Source: Candidatus Harrisonbacteria bacterium CG10_big_fil_rev_8_21_14_0_10_44_23
GTDB lineage: Bacteria; Patescibacteriota; Minisyncoccia; UBA6257; 1-14-0-10-44-23
Assembly: GCA_002773475.1 (NCBI GenBank)
Contig: PFBB01000023.1
Span: 1-44,360, forward strand
Direction: 5' to 3'
DNA: 44,360 nt
How positions within the stretch are numbered: position 1 is the stretch's first letter; the number at the start of each line of letters is the position of its first letter. The notes below the pieces were generated by a model. The model saw only the letters and a program-made list of their open reading frames with translations, was not told the origin of the DNA and searched no databases. Below, piece after piece: positions 14,689 through 22,327 of the stretch. Made by a program: the position numbers and the translations under genes.

Positions 14689-14924
14689 CAAAATAAATAC
14701 GCGACTGTGGAGTGTTTTTGTTTTGTGCTGCATAAGCGAAGCGATTACTCTAGCTTCGATTTTTACCCGTCCGTAGCTTGTAGAGTGAAGGCGGGCCTTG
14801 TGGGGGGGGGCACTTCGACTCGTTTCACTCGCTCAGTGTAAACGCAGTTCGACAAGCTCAAAGCAAAGTCTAAATTCTAAAATTCAAACTAAAAGCTAAC
14901 AGCTCAAAGCTGAAGTTGGTACCA
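14689..14924. other. Non-coding gap with repeat-like segments
   Basis: About 280 bases separate tRNA-Lys from secD. I see no credible gene. The gap holds a ten-G run at 14801-14810, an imperfect inverted segment CACTTCGACTCG..CGCTCAGTG (14811-14838), TTCGACAAGCTCA (14848-14860), which is related to an iterated palindrome seen again at 39596, and AT-rich near-repeats (AAAAGCTAACAGCTCAAAGCT). It ends at the secD promoter. Confidence 0.6.
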
Positions 14925-14953
14925 TTGCATTAATTTTTGATTTTTTGTAAGAT
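14925..14953 (+). promoter_or_regulatory. Promoter of secD-secF
   Basis: TTGCAT (14925-14930), 17-bp spacer, TAAGAT (14948-14953), 17 bases before the secD ATG. Confidence 0.65.
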
Positions 14954-14970
14954 TTGGAAGTTGTATATAT

Positions 14971-16275
14971 ATGGATAAGACGCAGAGAAAAAGTCTCTCA
15001 CTAATAATCGTCGTTTTGCTGATAAGCATTCTGGGCGGGTTTTTTATTTATCCAGGCAATGGAGTATCAGACAATCTAAGGCCTTGGCATCTTGGACTAG
15101 ACTTAGTTGGAGGAGCGCACCTTGTCTATGAGGTGGATATGTCGGATGTGGACTCCGCTGATCAGGCTTATGTTTTGAGCGGACTTAGAGATGTCGTTGA
15201 AGGAAGAGTAAACGCCTTTGGGGTAAGTGAGCCTCAGGTTTTAACCGCGGAAGCGGGAGATTCAAAGCGTATCATTGTTGAGCTGGCGGGTATTAAAGAT
15301 ATCTCAGCAGCGATTCAAAGGATCGGACAAACCCCAAATTTGGTGTTTGCGGAAGTCTCAGATGAGCTACCGACACAAGAGGCTACGGTAGACGAAAACG
15401 GGAAGGTGGACTTGCAAGCTAGTATTGCAGACGCTCTTCAACAAAAATTTAAAGATACTAAGCTAACTGGAAGATATGTGGAGAGTGCGCAACTTGGGTT
15501 TGATAACATAAGCGGCCAGCCTTTGGTTTATTTGCAATTTAATGATGAGGGAGCGGCCCTTTTTGAAGAGATTACTTCTAGAAATGTTGGAAAGCCGCTA
15601 GCGATTATTTTAGACGATCGATTGGTTAATTCGCCCACTGTCCAACAAACTATCTCGGGCGGACAGGCTCAGGTGACTGGCTTGGGGTCAATCAATGAAG
15701 CACGTACTTTAGTGGAGCAGTTAAACGCCGGTGCGTTACCAGCGCCAATAACTTTAATCAGTCAGCAAACAGTTGGGGCCTCTCTTGGAGCCGATAGCTT
15801 ACAAAGCATCATCTGGGCTGGATTGATTGGAGCTTTGCTAGTTATCTTGTTTATGCTGATTTATTACCGAAAGTTAGGAATCTTCGCTTCGATTGCTTTG
15901 ATAATTTACATAGTTTTACTTTTGGGATTGTTTAAACTATTTTTCACCTTAACCTTAGCCGGAATTGCTGGAATCGTTTTGTCTATTGGAATGGCGATTG
16001 ATGCCAATATTCTTATTTTCGAGAGAACTAAAGAGGAGATTAAGTCTGGGAGCCCTCAATCGGTTGCGATATCGGAAGGATTTAAGCGGGCTTGGCCATC
16101 TATCCGAGACTCTAACATTACAACGATTATTACCTCTTTGGTACTCTACAACCTAACATCAAGCTTTATCAGGGGGTTTGCCCTTTCTCTGCTATTGGGA
16201 GTTTTGGTGAGTATGTTTACCGCGATTACAATTACCCGCAGTTTATTAACCGTATTTTATCGAAAACGAGCATAA
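14971..16275 (+). CDS. secD: Protein translocase subunit SecD
   Basis: The 434-residue RND-family membrane protein uses the proton gradient to finish export of proteins passed through SecYEG. It has an N-terminal membrane helix (about 10-27), a large periplasmic P1 domain with the family's DLRPWHLGLDLVGGAHLVYEV-like opening, and five C-terminal helices starting near 270. These hold the conserved motif AGIAGIVLSIGMAIDANILI with the key Asp. It ends two bases before secF. No SD precedes the ATG. It is shorter than E. coli SecD, mainly in the periplasmic region. Confidence 0.96.
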   Translation: MDKTQRKSLSLIIVVLLISILGGFFIYPGNGVSDNLRPWHLGLDLVGGAHLVYEVDMSDVDSADQAYVLSGLRDVVEGRVNAFGVSEPQVLTAEAGDSKRIIVELAGIKDISAAIQRIGQTPNLVFAEVSDELPTQEATVDENGKVDLQASIADALQQKFKDTKLTGRYVESAQLGFDNISGQPLVYLQFNDEGAALFEEITSRNVGKPLAIILDDRLVNSPTVQQTISGGQAQVTGLGSINEARTLVEQLNAGALPAPITLISQQTVGASLGADSLQSIIWAGLIGALLVILFMLIYYRKLGIFASIALIIYIVLLLGLFKLFFTLTLAGIAGIVLSIGMAIDANILIFERTKEEIKSGSPQSVAISEGFKRAWPSIRDSNITTIITSLVLYNLTSSFIRGFALSLLLGVLVSMFTAITITRSLLTVFYRKRA

Positions 16276-16276
16276 T

Positions 16277-17173
16277 ATGATTCCAATTATTAAATACAAG
16301 TTTGTATATCTTGGTATCGCAGCCATCTTAGTCTTAGCTAGCGTTGTTGCCTTGATAACATACGGACTAAACCTGGGTATAGATTTTACCGGAGGAACTT
16401 TGTGGCAAATCCAATTTCCGGAGACGGCCAGCATCGAGTCAGTTCGAGAAGTTTTTCACACTGATCTGGAGTCTCCAGAGGCGGTGGTTATTCGCAACGA
16501 TGTGGACGGGAGCTACAATGTGCATTTGAAGGAAATCAATGAGGAGATGCACCAAGACTTGTCTCAAAAGCTCGACGACAGGCTTGGGCCAATTGAAGAA
16601 AGATCCTTCCAGTCGATTAGCGGTGTGGTTGGAGGCGAGTTGGTAAAAAAAGCTGGTTGGGCAGTTCTTATTAACTTATTTGCTATTGTGCTTTACGTTG
16701 CTTATGCCTTTAGAAAGGTGAGCTATCCGGTAAAGTCTTGGAAATACAGCATCGCTACTTTAGTAGCCCTATTTCACGATGCATTAATTCCACTGGGCAT
16801 TTTTGCTGTTTTGGGAGTATTTGCCGGTGTGGAGATTGATACCAATTTTATTGTTGCGACTCTAATGGTAACTGGATTTTCGGTTCACGATACGATTGTG
16901 GTATTTGACCGAATTAGGGAAAACCTCAGAATCCGATCATCGAGAAAAGAAAGTTTTTCAAAAATTGTTAACGATAGCATTAACGAGACTATGGCTCGCT
17001 CCATTAACACCTCCTTAACCTTGCTGGTGGTTTTGGCGGCTATCTTTGTTCTTGGTGTGCCAACTCTCAACTATTTCATCTTGGTCATTCTTATAGGAAC
17101 GATTTTGGGAACCTACTCCTCAATCTTTGTGGCTAGTCCGCTTCTAACCCTATTGCAATCAAAGAAAAAGTAG
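16277..17173 (+). CDS. secF: Protein translocase subunit SecF
   Basis: The 298-residue partner of SecD has the short SecF periplasmic domain opened by LNLGIDFTGGTLWQIQF, then five membrane helices from about 130. The conserved Asp/Arg regions are FHDALIPLGIFAV and GFSVHDTIVVFDRIRENLR. It forms the SecDF complex that assists protein export. The start codon follows the secD stop by one base, so translation is probably coupled. A short SD-type gene unit (17248) follows. Confidence 0.96.
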   Translation: MIPIIKYKFVYLGIAAILVLASVVALITYGLNLGIDFTGGTLWQIQFPETASIESVREVFHTDLESPEAVVIRNDVDGSYNVHLKEINEEMHQDLSQKLDDRLGPIEERSFQSISGVVGGELVKKAGWAVLINLFAIVLYVAYAFRKVSYPVKSWKYSIATLVALFHDALIPLGIFAVLGVFAGVEIDTNFIVATLMVTGFSVHDTIVVFDRIRENLRIRSSRKESFSKIVNDSINETMARSINTSLTLLVVLAAIFVLGVPTLNYFILVILIGTILGTYSSIFVASPLLTLLQSKKK

Positions 17174-17204
17174 GGAATAGCTTGACTTATTATGGTAAAT
17201 GTGG

Positions 17205-17225
17205 GACTCTGTGGAAACACAGAGT
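17205..17225 (+). promoter_or_regulatory. Leader hairpin of the SD-type gene at 17248
   Basis: ACTCTGTG, tetraloop GAAA, CACAGAGT just before a GAGGAG ribosome site. A TTGACT at 17182-17187 could be the -35 box, but no good -10 sequence is found 17 bases away. Confidence 0.5.
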
Positions 17226-17247
17226 TCTTTGAGCTTGAGGAGATTGC

Positions 17248-17718
17248 ATGCGAGAGTGCGTCCTGGCCGGAGTGGCGATCGTAGTGGTCGTCTTAACACT
17301 TTTCTTGGTTGGGCCCAAGTTTCTGGAAGAAAACAGCTCGACCGAGATCCAGCGGATCCCTGTTCCGCCTGTCGGCAAGATGACCTTCCAGCCCTATGAG
17401 GGGCTGGTAGCGACAATGCCAGCCGGGTCGGAGGGCTACGTTGAAATTTCCGCCCTATACGAGGGCGACGACGGTTTGTATTTGCCCTCCACTACCCTGT
17501 ATTGGCTATCCTCTAGGGTGCCTGTCGAAAAGGAGGCGAGCATCGGGAAGGTATTGCTTCGGTGCGAGGCAGCGGGTTTCAAGCCCCAAGAGCAGAGGAT
17601 GCTCTATTTCGCAGACTGGGAGAGCGTTCCTGCTCTTGTGAAGCAACGGGTGCGGAGCCGCCTCGTCGTCCCTCCCAACATCGACAGTGACGGCTGGGTG
17701 GCGTTACAAGTTCTCTGA
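17248..17718 (+). CDS. Membrane-anchored protein of unknown function (156 aa), SD-type gene
   Basis: I do not recognise this 156-residue protein. One N-terminal membrane helix (about 6-25, VLAGVAIVVVVLTLFLVGP) precedes a soluble domain. This contains RIPVPPVGKMTFQPYEGLVA, a Gly/Glu-rich stretch and a basic region (LVKQRVRSRLVVPPNIDSDG). It ends WVALQVL and looks mainly beta. GAGGAG sits five bases before the ATG, and a leader hairpin and a strong terminator bracket the gene. Its codons are strongly G/C-ending (CTG, GTC, GAG, ATC), clearly unlike secDF upstream and the regulator downstream. It is one of the eight SD-type units and may be acquired. Confidence 0.7.
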   Translation: MRECVLAGVAIVVVVLTLFLVGPKFLEENSSTEIQRIPVPPVGKMTFQPYEGLVATMPAGSEGYVEISALYEGDDGLYLPSTTLYWLSSRVPVEKEASIGKVLLRCEAAGFKPQEQRMLYFADWESVPALVKQRVRSRLVVPPNIDSDGWVALQVL

Positions 17719-17721
17719 GCG

Positions 17722-17748
17722 CTGGGGTGGCCCAACGGGCCGCCCCAG
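17722..17748 (+). terminator. Terminator of the gene at 17248
   Basis: CTGGGGTGGCCC (17722-17733), loop AAC, GGGCCGCCCCAG (17737-17748). The stem has one G-U-like mismatch. Little T-run follows. Confidence 0.75.
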
Positions 17749-17767
17749 ACAAAATCTACAGATCCCC

Positions 17768-17796
17768 TTGACTTTATCCGGGAAAGTTGATATCTT
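17768..17796 (+). promoter_or_regulatory. Promoter of the sigma4/HARE-HTH gene
   Basis: TTGACT (17768-17773), 17-bp spacer, TATCTT (17791-17796), leaving a leader of about 40 bases before the ATG at 17845. Confidence 0.65.
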
Positions 17797-17844
17797 ATTT
17801 CCATGTCTAAAATATGTCTAATTTGACTAATTTCTTAATAAAAT

Positions 17845-18903
17845 ATGGCAACAAAAACTAAGAGTTTAAAAACTCGACAAATCATAGAAGAGCTTTTCAA
17901 AGGTCTCGACCAAAGGCAGGAAAAAGTTTTGACCAAGCGTTATGGTCTAGATAATGGTGAGGAGCTCACTTTAGCTGAATTAGGAAAAATATTTTCTATC
18001 ACTCGAGAGAGAGTCCGACAGATTGAAGCGGCGGCCCTTAATCACGTAAGGGATCGAGCTACAGAAGGGCACCTTAATGCTTTAACTGAGGCAGTTTTAA
18101 ATACCTTAAAGAAAACCGGAGGGGTAAAGAAGGAGGAGCATCTCTTGGACGAAATCAATGGATTCGCAACTGGAGCTGACCTAGTCTCTGGATTTGCTCA
18201 ACAAGTTAAATTTCTCTTAGAGGTTTCAAAGGCGGTCTTATATCACAGAGAAGACGAGGCTTTTCATTCCCACTGGCACATGAGCGAACAACACCAAGAA
18301 AAGGCCATTAAATTCTTAGAGGACTTGATGAAGTCAATGAAAAGTAAAAAGAACGAGGTCCTCGAAGGGGAGAAGTTTGATGATTTCTTTGACGAAATAA
18401 GAGAATTGCACAAACTTGAAAAGGAAGTGGCTAAACACTACCTAAAGATTTCAAAGAAATTTAGCGAAAACATTTATGGTGATTTCGGTCTAGCGGAGTG
18501 GAAAGAGGTTCGACCAAAGGTGGCTAGAGACTGGATCTATCTGATTCTAAAAAAAGCTGGAAAGCCACTGCACTTTTCTAAGATCGCCGAAGAGATACGA
18601 AAGACAAGAGCAGGAAAGAAAACCAATACCCAGACCATTCACAACGAATTAATTAAAGACAAACGATTTATCTTGGTTGGCCGAGGTATGTATACCTTAA
18701 GAGAACTGGACGATATGCCAGCTGGCACAATCCGCGAGGTGTTGATGCATATCCTTAAAAAGGAAGGATCTTTAAACGCAAAGCAGATAATTGAGAAGGT
18801 GCTAAAGAATCGAATCTTCAAAGAGAACACAATCCTGTTTAATCTTCAAAACAAAAAATACTTTAAGCGTCGAAAGGACGGAAAGTACGAATTAGTTATA
18901 TAA
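17845..18903 (+). CDS. Sigma-region-4-like DNA-binding protein with HARE-HTH domain
   Basis: The 352-residue protein begins with a sigma70 region 4-like helix-turn-helix (about 15-70): LDQRQEKVLTKRYGLD, then TLAELGKIFSITRERVRQIE. No sigma region 2 is present, so it cannot act as a complete sigma factor. A helical middle part follows. Then comes a winged helix of HARE-HTH/RpoE-delta type (about 225-290, KPLHFSKIAEEIRKTRAGKK) and a second winged-helix-like repeat (about 292-350, SLNAKQIIEKVLKNRIFKEN). HARE-HTH domains are proposed to link transcription to DNA or chromatin state. The protein probably binds promoters or RNA polymerase. It is monocistronic, with its own promoter and terminator. 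Confidence 0.85.
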   Translation: MATKTKSLKTRQIIEELFKGLDQRQEKVLTKRYGLDNGEELTLAELGKIFSITRERVRQIEAAALNHVRDRATEGHLNALTEAVLNTLKKTGGVKKEEHLLDEINGFATGADLVSGFAQQVKFLLEVSKAVLYHREDEAFHSHWHMSEQHQEKAIKFLEDLMKSMKSKKNEVLEGEKFDDFFDEIRELHKLEKEVAKHYLKISKKFSENIYGDFGLAEWKEVRPKVARDWIYLILKKAGKPLHFSKIAEEIRKTRAGKKTNTQTIHNELIKDKRFILVGRGMYTLRELDDMPAGTIREVLMHILKKEGSLNAKQIIEKVLKNRIFKENTILFNLQNKKYFKRRKDGKYELVI

Positions 18904-18936
18904 AAATAAGCCCCGAGCAAATCGGGGCTTATTTTT
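18902..18936 (+). terminator. Terminator of the sigma4/HARE-HTH gene
   Basis: A 15-bp stem (18902-18916 with 18922-18936), core AAGCCCCGA / TCGGGGCTT, ending in a T-run. Confidence 0.9.
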
Positions 18937-18947
18937 GGCTCTTCTGA

Positions 18948-18953
18948 TATAAT
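18948..18953 (+). promoter_or_regulatory. -10 box giving a leaderless mRNA for the gene at 18961
   Basis: A perfect TATAAT lies seven bases before the ATG at 18961, so transcription should start at the start codon. The -35 region overlaps the preceding terminator and is poor. Confidence 0.55.
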
Positions 18954-18960
18954 TAGAACT

Positions 18961-20238
18961 ATGATTACGGAGATTGCGCTACTGCTCTTAAACGCTATCT
19001 GGCCAATAGTTCTTTTGGTTGTTCTTTACAGGAGCTTCATTGTTTATTTATTGGCTTGGCGACAGAGTGAATATGAGGAAAAACAGTCTTGGACTATTTT
19101 AGAATTGCAGATTCCTCGAGAAATTAAACAAAGCGCTAAGGCAATGGACCAAGTGCTGCAGGTTTTACACACCGTCAATGATGATCCAACAGACCTAATT
19201 AAGAAATACTGGATAGGGCAGAAGACTTTGCCAATTTCTTTTGAAATGGTCAGCTTTGGAGGTGAGGTGCATTTTTATGTTCGAATTTTGTCCACCCACA
19301 GACAAGTTGTCGAAACTGCCTTTTTTTCTTTTTATCCGGATGTAGAGGTGCACGAAGTAGAAGACTATATGAAACAATTGCCGGAGACGGTAAAAGAATT
19401 AAGGATGCAAGGGAAGGAGGCGTTTAGTATGGACTTAAAATTAAACCGCGAAGGAGCATATCCGATTAAGTCTTACGTGGATTTTTCTGGAGGAGAAGAA
19501 GAGACTTCTGGCGACCCAATATCGGTATTTTTGGAAGTTTTAGGAAAGCTGAAGGATGGGGAATTTTTGGCAATTCATATTCATGGAGTTCCCTTAGATG
19601 CGAAAAAAAGGAAAAAGAAATATGAATCCTTGGTGAAGGAGCTGAGAAAAGACCCAGAACCGGGGGCAACGACTTTCCCCGGATTTAGAACGGATGAAGA
19701 AAACCGATCACTGTCAGCGTTGGAGCGCAACCTTTCAAAACCAGCATTTAATACAGCGGTGCGGTTTGCCTATGTTGCCCCGAAAGCGATTTTCTCTGGG
19801 GGATTCCCAAGGAGGGGGGTAATAAGCGCTTTCAATCAATATGCGGCGGCAGATCGAAACTCTTTTGCGCTAAACTGGCCAGCTGGTCCGTATGGCGATG
19901 TTTGGCACTGGCCTCACATTTTCCCCGACCTTAGGACTAAGTTGAGGGGGCAAAGGACTTGGTTAAATTTCCGTTTTAGAAATTGCGGCGCAATTGACGA
20001 TCTTCCAGACGTTTTGGGAGCGCACCCAATCAATTCAAATAAAAATTTGCAAGCTATTGAGCTAAGCACCGAAGGACTGGCAACGATATTCCACCCACCA
20101 ACTCAGGCGGTATTAACAGCGCCACATACAAAGAGGGTCGAAAGCAGGAAGGGGGCTGCCCCAGCTGGAGCACCGATATTTGCGGAAGAAAAAGAAATCG
20201 AAGAATTCACTAGGGTTGGCCAAGAAGGGGAAAACTAA
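18961..20238 (+). CDS. Membrane-anchored protein, first gene of the VirD4-like ATPase cluster
   Basis: The 425-residue protein has one N-terminal membrane helix (about 5-30), then a cytoplasmic alpha/beta region with two similar-looking halves. The first half (about 40-200) reads WTILELQIPREIKQSAKAMD and SFEMVSFGGEVHFYVRILST. The second half includes FNTAVRFAYVAPKAIFSGGF. The first pattern resembles the N-terminal accessory domain often found with TraD/HerA-type ATPases in CPR genomes. The middle holds charged linkers (DAKKRKKKYESLVKEL). It is co-directional with the three downstream genes (gaps 15, 5 and 14 bases), so it probably forms a membrane partner for the two ATPases. Function is not known. 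Confidence 0.75.
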   Translation: MITEIALLLLNAIWPIVLLVVLYRSFIVYLLAWRQSEYEEKQSWTILELQIPREIKQSAKAMDQVLQVLHTVNDDPTDLIKKYWIGQKTLPISFEMVSFGGEVHFYVRILSTHRQVVETAFFSFYPDVEVHEVEDYMKQLPETVKELRMQGKEAFSMDLKLNREGAYPIKSYVDFSGGEEETSGDPISVFLEVLGKLKDGEFLAIHIHGVPLDAKKRKKKYESLVKELRKDPEPGATTFPGFRTDEENRSLSALERNLSKPAFNTAVRFAYVAPKAIFSGGFPRRGVISAFNQYAAADRNSFALNWPAGPYGDVWHWPHIFPDLRTKLRGQRTWLNFRFRNCGAIDDLPDVLGAHPINSNKNLQAIELSTEGLATIFHPPTQAVLTAPHTKRVESRKGAAPAGAPIFAEEKEIEEFTRVGQEGEN

Positions 20239-20252
20239 CAAATAAAATTAAA

Positions 20253-20918
20253 ATGGCAGACGATAAGAAAAAAGAAGGAGACGGGCAGTCGCACTTTAGT
20301 GCGTTCTTCTTGATTGCTCTAGCTTTGATTTTATTTTTAATCTACACCTTCCTTCCCAGTGGTGGCGGACAAGCACTTTTAGGCTACCTTCCTGGTGGAC
20401 AAGTTGATGCCGGAGGAGCGGTGGGCTGGTTGGCTCATATTTGGTTTGATTTCTTTTGGCCAATGTTTATCTTCTTTGACGTACTACTGATTATTGGCTT
20501 GGTTCTTGTTTGGATAAAGGCTAGAAAGTATCACAGAGCTCCAAAACTATTTGATACCCCAATGGAGTCCTTGGCTAACGGAAAGAAGTTCTCGGTGGAC
20601 AAGCAAATCAGGAAAATTTGGTTTAAGGTAGTTGAACGAGCGCAAGGAGGGACACAGGAGTCTTGGAAATCAGCTATTTTAGAGGGAGATGCGGTGGTGG
20701 ATTTATTTTTGAAGAAGTATGGATATGAAGGAGATACGATGGCAGACAGATTGAGCCAGATAATCGAGCAGGAAGTTTCCGCGGTGGAGCAAGTTTGGAA
20801 GGCGCACCGGTTAAGAAATGACATTGCTCACACTCCTGGATTTGGGGTGAGCAAAAAAGACACCCAAGATGCCCTAACTGCATATCGAGATTTCCTTCGG
20901 GAGGTTGGAGTGATTTAG
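20253..20918 (+). CDS. Membrane protein with C-terminal HEPN-like domain
   Basis: The 221-residue protein has two membrane helices (about 14-33 and 66-89) and a C-terminal cytoplasmic helical domain (about 112-221). Its helix KAHRLRNDIAHTPGF contains R188-x4-H193, the RxxxxH pattern of HEPN domains, which in toxins and defence proteins marks an RNase site. Flanking helices (DTQDALTAYRDFLREV) fit the HEPN four-helix layout. Many HEPN-like domains with an RNDIAH helix are not proven nucleases, so activity is open. It lies between the membrane partner and the first VirD4-like ATPase in one operon. Confidence 0.65.
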   Translation: MADDKKKEGDGQSHFSAFFLIALALILFLIYTFLPSGGGQALLGYLPGGQVDAGGAVGWLAHIWFDFFWPMFIFFDVLLIIGLVLVWIKARKYHRAPKLFDTPMESLANGKKFSVDKQIRKIWFKVVERAQGGTQESWKSAILEGDAVVDLFLKKYGYEGDTMADRLSQIIEQEVSAVEQVWKAHRLRNDIAHTPGFGVSKKDTQDALTAYRDFLREVGVI

Positions 20919-20922
20919 TGTT

Positions 20923-22314
20923 ATGACAAACAACGAGCAACCACAAGATGAATTCCGTCTACAAACGGTAAAAACGGCTCCGCCGCCAGCGGAGTTGCCA
21001 ATTCTTGGCCAAGCCGATGAGCGGCAGGTTTCTTTTTTTGGCCGCACCAACTATGCCTCAGCTCTGGATGAAAAGAAGTTTGTTTTTGGGATCAAAAAAA
21101 ATGATCGCCGGTCAAATATGTATATTATCGGTAAGAGCGGGGTGGGGAAAAGTAAGTTGATGGAGCTGATGATTAGGCAGGACATCATGCGAGGAAGCGG
21201 GGTTTGTCTGATGGATCCGCACGGGGAAATGATTGATGATCTTCTGCATTTTATCCCCGAGGATAGGATAAAAGACGTTATAATATTTGATCCTAATGAC
21301 AAGGAAGCACCGATTGCTTTTAATCCGTTTGCGAACGTGCATGAAGATTTTCGATATCAGATGGCGCAGGGATTAATAGAAATAATGCAGGCACAATTTG
21401 GCTCTCAATGGAGCGCTGGCATGGAACACGTTTTCCGTTTTGCAGTTTTAGCGCTAAACCAATATCCAAAAGCAACTGTTCGGGGCTTGGCTGAGATTTT
21501 TAATAATCCTCAATATCGAGAGGAGGTGGCAAAATACAGCAGCGATGAGATGGTGAAAAGATTTTGGCTGAGTGAGTACGCTCACCTTGCCTCTCAATCT
21601 AAAATGCAAAGAGAAGTGATAACTCCCTTGGTTAATAAGCTGAGCCAATTTCTATTTGATCCATTATTAGGGAAGACCTTTTCATCTCCGGAGCACAAGT
21701 TTAGTGTTGAAAAATCGATAGAGGAGAAGAAAATAATTTTGATTAACTTGGCGAGGGGGAAGCTAGGAAAAGAAAACTCTAGCTTTTTAGCAAGTTTATT
21801 GCTTCTCAAGATTAAGCAGGCGGGGATGACAAGAATGCGGCTAGCTGATCGAGAGCGAGAAGATTTTTATTTGTATATTGATGAATTTCATCACTTAGTT
21901 ACGGAAACGTTTGAAAATTTACTCTTTGAGGGGAAGAAATATCATATCCCTCTAACGATTTCCCATCAGTACTTAGGGCAGGTGGTTAGCCATTTTCAAA
22001 ACTCCGTTTTAGCAAATATTGGGACTTTGGTGGTGTTTCGTTTGGGGGGTGATGACGCAACAAAGATTGAATCAGAGTTGGCGCCGATCTTTAAAGCGAA
22101 AAATATTATCAACCTTGGTCGAAGACAATTTTATATTAAAATGCTGATTGACGGAGAGCCCCACGATCCATTTTCTGCTGAGGTTTTAAAGGTGCTTTCT
22201 CCTAGGCATAAGTCATTTAGGAGGGAGATCATCGATGCTGCGAGGGGGCATTATTCAATCAGCCCAGAGTCTCCGGTGATGCAAATAGGGATGAAGGAGG
22301 AAACAGCTAAATAA
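20923..22314 (+). CDS. VirD4/TraG-like ATPase 1
   Basis: The 463-residue P-loop ATPase belongs to the type IV secretion coupling-protein/HerA superfamily. Walker A GKSGVGKS is at 70-77, followed by LMDPHGEMIDDLL; Walker B YLYIDEFHH has Asp320-Glu321; the Q-containing motif is ISHQYLGQ. The N-terminal segment includes FFGRTNYASALDEKKFVFGI. No membrane helix is present, so membrane attachment would come from its neighbours. It is related to the next gene throughout, indicating an old tandem duplication. Coupling proteins pump DNA or protein substrates across membranes, but no relaxase, VirB4 or pilin genes are in view. Confidence 0.88.
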   Translation: MTNNEQPQDEFRLQTVKTAPPPAELPILGQADERQVSFFGRTNYASALDEKKFVFGIKKNDRRSNMYIIGKSGVGKSKLMELMIRQDIMRGSGVCLMDPHGEMIDDLLHFIPEDRIKDVIIFDPNDKEAPIAFNPFANVHEDFRYQMAQGLIEIMQAQFGSQWSAGMEHVFRFAVLALNQYPKATVRGLAEIFNNPQYREEVAKYSSDEMVKRFWLSEYAHLASQSKMQREVITPLVNKLSQFLFDPLLGKTFSSPEHKFSVEKSIEEKKIILINLARGKLGKENSSFLASLLLLKIKQAGMTRMRLADREREDFYLYIDEFHHLVTETFENLLFEGKKYHIPLTISHQYLGQVVSHFQNSVLANIGTLVVFRLGGDDATKIESELAPIFKAKNIINLGRRQFYIKMLIDGEPHDPFSAEVLKVLSPRHKSFRREIIDAARGHYSISPESPVMQIGMKEETAK

Positions 22315-22327
22315 ACTAACTGGTATA

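Noticed and set aside
14632..14841. 69-codon frame starting inside tRNA-Lys
   Set aside because: It overlaps the tRNA and runs into repeat-like intergenic sequence; no ribosome site, no domain.
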